A stretch of DNA of 64,000 nucleotides, from NCBI RefSeq assembly GCF_000802305.1, contig NZ_JTDK01000006.1:124001-188000 (forward strand), written 5' to 3'. The notes beneath the pieces were generated by a model. That model had not been told where the DNA came from, made no database searches, and saw only the letters and a program-made list of their open reading frames with translations. Shown one piece after another: positions 59,940 through 64,000 of this stretch (its first letter is position 1; each line of letters opens with the position of its first letter). A program made the translations under genes and the position numbers. The DNA comes from Microbacterium mangrovi. GTDB taxonomy: Bacteria; Actinomycetota; Actinomycetes; Actinomycetales; Microbacteriaceae.

Positions 59940-60832
59940 AATCGGAGGTGGAGGGGTCCGCGTTGACGGTGCTGGCCGACCCGACTCGTTCCCGGATCAT
60001 CCAACTGATCCGGGATGCCGCCGACGGTCGTGCCATGGTCAGCCGCTTGGCCGACCAGCTCGGGCTGCGGCAGCCGACAGTGAGCCACCACATGGCGGCG
60101 CTGCACGCCGAGGGGCTCGTGGTGCGGGAGCCGGAAGGGCGCCGGGTCTGGTACTCGATCAATCCCGACCAGGCGGACCGGATCAGCGCGCTGCTCGGGA
60201 CGCCGAGCCCGGCAGAGGAACCGGACTGGGATCGGGTGACCGCGGATCTGCAGACCCGCTACCGCGGAACCTTCAGCCCGGAGACCGTCAGTCAATACCT
60301 CACGGAGTCCCGCGGTCTCCTGGCATCAAACGCGGGCCCCCTGCTCGCTTCCCGCGCCGCCGCATTCGCCGCCACCCGCCTGGATGATCTTCGGCGCGCC
60401 GACCAGGGCGCGGAGACGCCGACCGTGCTGTTCGTGTGCGTGCAGAACGCGGGCCGGTCGCAGCTGGCCGCGGGCATCCTGCGCCAGCTCGCCGGCGACC
60501 GGGTCACCGTGCGCACTGCCGGATCCGCACCTGCCTGTGACGTGCGGGCCACGATCGTCACCGCGCTGGACGAGATCGGTGTCGCGCTGGGCGGAGAGTT
60601 CCCCAAGCCTCTCACCGACGAAGCCGTGCGCGCGGCGGATGTCGTGATCACGATGGGATGCGGCGACGCCTGCCCGATCTATCCCGGCCGCCGCTATCTG
60701 GACTGGGACCTCGAGGACCCGGTCGGCAAGCCTCTCGCCACGGTCCGCGGCATCCGGGACGACATCGACAAGCGCGTCCGCGCCCTCCTCGCCGAACTGC
60801 TCCCCGCCTCGCCTGCACGACCCATTCCCTGA
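59936..60832 (+). CDS. ArsR-ArsC fusion: repressor joined to arsenate reductase
   Basis: The 298-residue protein joins an ArsR winged helix (1-87; LADPTRSRIIQLI, LGLRQPTVSHHMAALHAEGL), a three-helix module (about 95-158) and a low-molecular-weight phosphatase-fold arsenate reductase (163-298). The ArsC part has CVQNAGRSQ with catalytic Cys168 and Arg174, and GCGDAC with Cys242 and Cys246. The ArsR part has no cysteine at all. It should reduce arsenate with thioredoxin or mycothiol/mycoredoxin and also bind DNA. The ATG is leaderless (TAGACT seven bases upstream), with an operator over it. Fusions of this type are known in actinobacteria. Confidence 0.88.
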   Translation: MESEVEGSALTVLADPTRSRIIQLIRDAADGRAMVSRLADQLGLRQPTVSHHMAALHAEGLVVREPEGRRVWYSINPDQADRISALLGTPSPAEEPDWDRVTADLQTRYRGTFSPETVSQYLTESRGLLASNAGPLLASRAAAFAATRLDDLRRADQGAETPTVLFVCVQNAGRSQLAAGILRQLAGDRVTVRTAGSAPACDVRATIVTALDEIGVALGGEFPKPLTDEAVRAADVVITMGCGDACPIYPGRRYLDWDLEDPVGKPLATVRGIRDDIDKRVRALLAELLPASPARPIP

Positions 60833-60833
60833 T

Positions 60834-60871
60834 CTATAGATACTGGTCTATGCTTTCTCGTAAGAGGAAGC
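60834..60871 (+). promoter_or_regulatory. Operator, -10 box and SD-sequestering hairpin before arsC
   Basis: CTATAGATACTGGTCTATGC (60834-60853) read on the other strand gives GCATAGACCAGTATCTATAG, matching the operator before the fusion gene. Its right end overlaps TATGCT (60849-60854), a possible -10 box. Directly after, GCTTTCTC (60852-60859) and GAGGAAGC (60864-60871) form an eight-pair stem (one G-U) with a GUAA tetraloop; the purine-rich Shine-Dalgarno AGAGGAAG lies in the 3' arm, nine bases before arsC. Confidence 0.6.
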
Positions 60872-60880
60872 GAGACCACC

Positions 60881-61297
60881 ATGAACGACAAGCCCACAGT
60901 CCTGTTCGTCTGCGTACACAACGCGGGCCGGTCCCAAATGGCGGCCGGATTCCTGCAGCACCTCGCCGGCGACCGCATCGAGGTGCTCTCGGCCGGTTCC
61001 GCGCCGAAAGACCAGATCAACCGCGTCGCCGTCGCAGCGATGGCCGAAGAGGGCATCGACATCGCATCGAACACCCCGAAGCTGCTCACCGTGGAAGCGG
61101 TCAAGGAGTCGGATGCGGTCATCACGATGGGATGCGGCGACGCCTGCCCGATCCTCCCCGGCAAACGGTACGAGGACTGGGTGCTGGACGACCCGGCCGG
61201 GCAGGACGCCGACACCGTGCGCCGCATCCGCGACGAGATCCGCGCCCGCGTCGAGACCCTGATCGGCGAACTCCTCCCCGCCGGTGGTGCGGCATGA
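60881..61297 (+). CDS. arsC: Arsenate reductase ArsC
   Basis: The 138-residue phosphatase-fold reductase begins TVLFVCVHNAGRSQMAAGFL, with nucleophilic Cys11 in the CxxxxxR anion loop, and has MGCGDACPILPGKRYEDWVLDDP with two further cysteines and the catalytic Asp region. It reduces arsenate to arsenite. The Cys spacing and actinobacterial context suggest the mycothiol/mycoredoxin type rather than the Staphylococcus aureus intramolecular type. It follows the fusion gene by 48 bases, has its own operator, and ends in an ATGA overlap with the next gene. Confidence 0.93.
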   Translation: MNDKPTVLFVCVHNAGRSQMAAGFLQHLAGDRIEVLSAGSAPKDQINRVAVAAMAEEGIDIASNTPKLLTVEAVKESDAVITMGCGDACPILPGKRYEDWVLDDPAGQDADTVRRIRDEIRARVETLIGELLPAGGAA

Positions 61298-61956
61298 CCA
61301 CCGGGCGCGGGCAGGAAGGCCTGCTGTCGCCCGACGGTGTGCTGCACCGGGCCTCCGAACGCCTTGCCGAGCATTTCACCGGGCTGGTGGGTGAGGAGAC
61401 GGTGGAACGGGTCGTGTTCGAGTCGTACACGGCGCTGGCCCGCACCGCGACCGTCACCTCCCATCTGCCTGCGCTGGCCGAGAAGTTCGCCCGCGACCGC
61501 CTCACCGCTCTGGCCCAGTCGCGCGGCCTGGTCGACAAGCCGGTGCCGGAGATCCTCTACGTCTGCGTGCAGAACTCGGGCCGCTCCCAGATGGCCGCCG
61601 CGATCACCCGGCAACTCGCCGGTCACAGCGTGCACGTGCGCTCCGCAGGCTCCCAGCCCGCCTCCGGGCTGCTCCCCGGAGTGGTGACAGTGCTCGAGGA
61701 ATCCGGAATCGACCTCAGCGAGGAGTTCCCCAAGCCCCTGACCGACGATGTCGTCCGCGCCGCGGATGCGGTCGTCACGATGGGCTGCGGGGATGCGTGT
61801 CCGCTCTACCCGGGCAAGCGGTACCTGGATTGGCAGCTCGCCGACCCGGCCGAGCTCGACCTGGACGGCATCCGCGCCGTCCGCGACGAGATCCAGGTCC
61901 ACGTCGAGCAGCTCCTCTCCGACCTGCACGTCCAGCCGACGACGACGATCTCGTGA
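61294..61956 (+). CDS. N-extended arsenate reductase (three-helix + ArsC)
   Basis: The 220-residue protein has an N-terminal helical module (ASERLAEHFTGLVGEETVERVVFESYTALAR...LPALAEKFARDRLTALAQ) followed by a complete ArsC domain: ILYVCVQNSGRSQMAAAI with nucleophilic Cys, and MGCGDACPLYPGKRYLDW. The helical module resembles the middle part of the ArsR-ArsC fusion and the N-terminal three-helix bundle of corynebacterial ArsC1'. It reduces arsenate, probably with mycothiol. It is coupled to arsC (ATGA) and to the aquaporin gene (GTGA). Confidence 0.9.
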   Translation: MTTGRGQEGLLSPDGVLHRASERLAEHFTGLVGEETVERVVFESYTALARTATVTSHLPALAEKFARDRLTALAQSRGLVDKPVPEILYVCVQNSGRSQMAAAITRQLAGHSVHVRSAGSQPASGLLPGVVTVLEESGIDLSEEFPKPLTDDVVRAADAVVTMGCGDACPLYPGKRYLDWQLADPAELDLDGIRAVRDEIQVHVEQLLSDLHVQPTTTIS

Positions 61957-62693
61957 CCGCCCGTCCTGCCCTCGCCCGGCGCGCGCTGGGCGAGTTCCTC
62001 GGCACGGGCCTGCTCGTCACCGTCGTCGTCGGCTCGGGGATTGCCGCGCAGCGGCTCTCCGCCGACACCGGGCTGCGGCTGCTCGAAAACAGCATCGCGA
62101 CCGCATTCGGCCTCGCCGTGCTGATCCTGCTCCTCGGCCCCGTCTCCGGGGCCCATTTCAACCCTGTCGTCTCTCTGATGGATGCCGTCCTCGGCCGCCG
62201 GGACCACACCGGGCTTCCTGGTCGCGATCTCGCCGTCTACATGGCCGTCCAGGTACTCGGTGCGATCGCCGGGGCGGTGCTGGCGAACGCGATGTTCTCC
62301 GTCCCGACGGTGATCTCCGCCACCCAGCGTGCGACACCGGGCACGCTGCTCGGCGAGGTCGTCGCGACGGCCGGCTTGGTGCTGCTGATCGCAGGGCTCA
62401 GTCGTGCCTGTGCGACACTGCCGCAGATCGCGGCCGCGGTCGGCGCGTACATCGGCTCCGCGTACTGGTTCACCTCGTCGACGTCGTTCGCGAACCCGGC
62501 CGTGACGATCGGGCGCATCTTCACGGACACGTTCGCCGGCATCGCACCTGCTTCCGTCCTCCCGTACCTGGCCGCGCAACTCGTCGGCGCCGCCATCGGG
62601 ATCGCCCTCACCCTGCTGCTGTTCCCCACGACATCGACCACCACCGTTCCGGCGGTGGCGCTCGTTCCCTCCGATATGGAAGAAGCTTCCTGA
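61953..62693 (+). CDS. Aquaglyceroporin-type channel (AqpS-like)
   Basis: This 246-residue MIP-family channel has six TM segments and both pore motifs: SGAHFNPVVSLMDAV in the first half (NPV instead of NPA) and SFANPAVTIGRIFTDTFAGI in the second. In several ars operons an aquaporin replaces or supplements an arsenite pump: ArsC makes arsenite, which flows out down its gradient (AqpS of Sinorhizobium meliloti). It is coupled by GTGA overlap to the N-extended ArsC, the same pairing. The acidic tail DMEEAS is non-conserved. Confidence 0.9.
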   Translation: MTARPALARRALGEFLGTGLLVTVVVGSGIAAQRLSADTGLRLLENSIATAFGLAVLILLLGPVSGAHFNPVVSLMDAVLGRRDHTGLPGRDLAVYMAVQVLGAIAGAVLANAMFSVPTVISATQRATPGTLLGEVVATAGLVLLIAGLSRACATLPQIAAAVGAYIGSAYWFTSSTSFANPAVTIGRIFTDTFAGIAPASVLPYLAAQLVGAAIGIALTLLLFPTTSTTTVPAVALVPSDMEEAS

Positions 62694-64000
62694 TGACTCA
62701 TATCGCAGTGATCGGCGGCAGCGACGCGGGGATCTCCGCGGCACTGCGCGCCCGCGAACTCGACCCCACCGTCGACGTGACGGTCGTCGTCGCCGACGCC
62801 TACCCGAACTTCTCCATCTGCGGCATCCCGTACTACTTCACCGGCGAGGTCTCCCCGTGGCAGTCCCTCGCGCACCGCACCCACGGCGACCTGGAAGCGG
62901 CCGGGATGGCCCTCCGGTTGAACACCTTCGCCACCGCGATCGACGTCCCCGGCAAACTCCTCACAGTCCGCGACCAGGACGGTCTCGAGCAACAGATCGG
63001 GTACGACGAGCTCGTCGTCGGAACCGGAGCACTGCCGTCTTACGCGGGCATCGCCGGGATGGACGACCTCGGACCGGACGACGGCCTTCACGTCATCCAC
63101 ACCATGGGCGACACCTTTGCCCTGCAACGGCAGCTCGACGAGCAGGACCCGCGGTCGGCGATCATCATCGGCGCCGGCTACGTCGGTCTGGAAATGGCCG
63201 AAGCGTTCACCGCCCGCGGGATGCAGGTCACCCAGCTGCAGCGCGGATCCGAAGTGCTCTCCACCCTCGATCCGGAACTCGCCGGCCAGGTGCGGACCGA
63301 GCTCGAACGGCACGGTGTCGACGTGCACACCGGCACCACCGTCCACCGCATCGAGAAGACTCCTGCCGGGATCACTGCGCACGGCACCCGGGCCGGGCAG
63401 CCGGTCACCCACACCGCCCCGCTCGTGCTCGCCGTCGTCGGCGTGCGCCCCAACACCGCCCTCCTCGAACAGGCCGGTGCCACGCTCGGCGCGGGTCGCG
63501 CGGTTGTTGTGGACGAGCAGATGCGCACCGGCATCCCCCACGTGTTCGCCGCGGGCGACGGCGTGATCACCCACCACCGCCTGCTCGGCCGCACGTACCT
63601 GCCGCTGGGCACCACCTCCCACAAGCAGGGCCGCGTCGCCGGAGAGAACGCCCTCGGCGGCAACGCACGATTCGCCGGGTCCGTCGGCACCCAGGTCGTG
63701 AAAGTCTTCGACCTGGTCGCCGCCCGCACCGGACTCCGCGACCACGAAGCATCCGGAGCCGGGTTCCGGCCCCGCACCGTCCAGGCGGCGGCGGATGACC
63801 ACAAGCGCTACTACCCGGGCGCGCAGCCCATCAGCATCCGCATCACCGGCGACACGCAGACCGGACGCCTGCTCGGCGCGCAGCTGATCGGACGACTCGG
63901 CACCGAAACCGCGAAACGCGTCGACACCTACGCCACCGGCCTGCACGCCGGACTCACCGTGGAACAGGTCTCCGAACTCGACCTGTCTTACACGCCCCCG
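62693..64000 (+). CDS. CoA-disulfide-reductase-like flavoprotein (3' end beyond window)
   Basis: The first 436 residues are visible and the frame is open to the edge. It has the FAD motif AVIGGSDAGISAALRARE, a single redox Cys in NFSICGIPYYFTGE, the NAD motif AIIIGAGYVGLEMAEAF and the second FAD motif VFAAGDGV followed by LPLGTTSHKQGRVAGENALGG. The single-Cys SxxCGxPYY loop defines the CoA-disulfide reductase / NADH oxidase / persulfide reductase group. In ars clusters such enzymes may supply reducing power or act on thiolated arsenic; this is inferred. The start overlaps the aquaporin stop (TGATG). Confidence 0.87.
   Translation, partial: MTHIAVIGGSDAGISAALRARELDPTVDVTVVVADAYPNFSICGIPYYFTGEVSPWQSLAHRTHGDLEAAGMALRLNTFATAIDVPGKLLTVRDQDGLEQQIGYDELVVGTGALPSYAGIAGMDDLGPDDGLHVIHTMGDTFALQRQLDEQDPRSAIIIGAGYVGLEMAEAFTARGMQVTQLQRGSEVLSTLDPELAGQVRTELERHGVDVHTGTTVHRIEKTPAGITAHGTRAGQPVTHTAPLVLAVVGVRPNTALLEQAGATLGAGRAVVVDEQMRTGIPHVFAAGDGVITHHRLLGRTYLPLGTTSHKQGRVAGENALGGNARFAGSVGTQVVKVFDLVAARTGLRDHEASGAGFRPRTVQAAADDHKRYYPGAQPISIRITGDTQTGRLLGAQLIGRLGTETAKRVDTYATGLHAGLTVEQVSELDLSYTPP

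Larger units (their letters stand above)
49879..64000. mobile_element. Putative integrated island at tRNA-Asn carrying metal/arsenic resistance (right end outside window)
   Basis: A tyrosine integrase gene ends 58 bases from the 3' end of tRNA-Asn and points toward it, the classic layout of tRNA-integrated islands. Genes to its right are accessory: permease, TetR operon, CmtR/CDF, ACR3-like permease and a large arsenic cluster. The left att core is probably the tRNA 3' half (from about 49879). No second copy of that sequence is visible to 64000, so the right junction and island size are unknown. No plasmid or conjugation genes are visible here. Confidence 0.65.

Noticed and set aside
1..64000. 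CRISPR arrays, rRNA, riboswitches, transposase genes
   Set aside because: No spaced identical repeats of CRISPR type, no rRNA or riboswitch cores and no transposase motifs were recognised; the repeats present are protein-coding or operator-like.

Overview
The window is very GC-rich chromosomal DNA with the gene style of an actinobacterium, most likely Microbacteriaceae (Microbacterium or a relative). Evidence: dense overlapping operons, GTG starts, frequent GGATGCC/GGCATCC heptamers, a mycothiol-type set of arsenate reductases, a CmtR-like regulator, and many genes whose start codon lies exactly six bases after a -10-like hexamer (leaderless mRNAs). The genus is an inference from style, not from a marker gene.

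Positions 1-36249 (minus strand) are one open reading frame that continues off the left edge: at least 12,083 codons, a predicted secreted protein above 1 MDa. From its N-terminus it has a Sec signal peptide, a short coiled coil, a matrixin-like zinc protease motif, a beta-rich head, about 30 tandem units of roughly 125 residues, several Ig-like 'IDVTFTP' domains, two long amphipathic beta regions, RTX-type Gly-Asp repeats, Calx-beta-like domains, a second RTX block, and two jelly-roll domains at the left edge. A parallel beta-helix lipoprotein (36418-37704) lies just upstream on the same strand.

Positions 37.8-49.8 kb are ordinary core chromosome: an amino-acid permease preceded by a phased 21-bp repeat array, a TRIC/UPF0126 channel, the recO-uppS-NYN-frnE operon, a convergent glutathione peroxidase gene, the dusB-dgt-dnaG-GNAT operon and a lone ABC ATPase, ending at tRNA-Asn(GTT) with a strong terminator.

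From the tRNA-Asn rightward lies what looks like an integrated island whose far end is outside the window. A tyrosine integrase points at the tRNA. It is followed by an APC permease, a TetR-controlled small membrane operon with an apparent frameshift, a CmtR/CDF cation-efflux pair, an ACR3-like arsenite permease with a small CC-motif protein, an AhpD-like pair, and a large arsenic cluster: arsR divergent from a flavoprotein, arsN-like acetyltransferase, ArsR-ArsC fusion, arsC, N-extended arsC, aquaporin and a CoA-disulfide-reductase-like flavoprotein. Four regulators (TetR, CmtR, ArsR, ArsR-ArsC) each have a recognisable candidate operator. In the proposed pathway, arsenate is reduced by the three ArsC modules, arsenite leaves through the aquaporin and the ACR3-like permease, and organoarsenicals such as arsinothricin may be acetylated by the ArsN-like enzyme.
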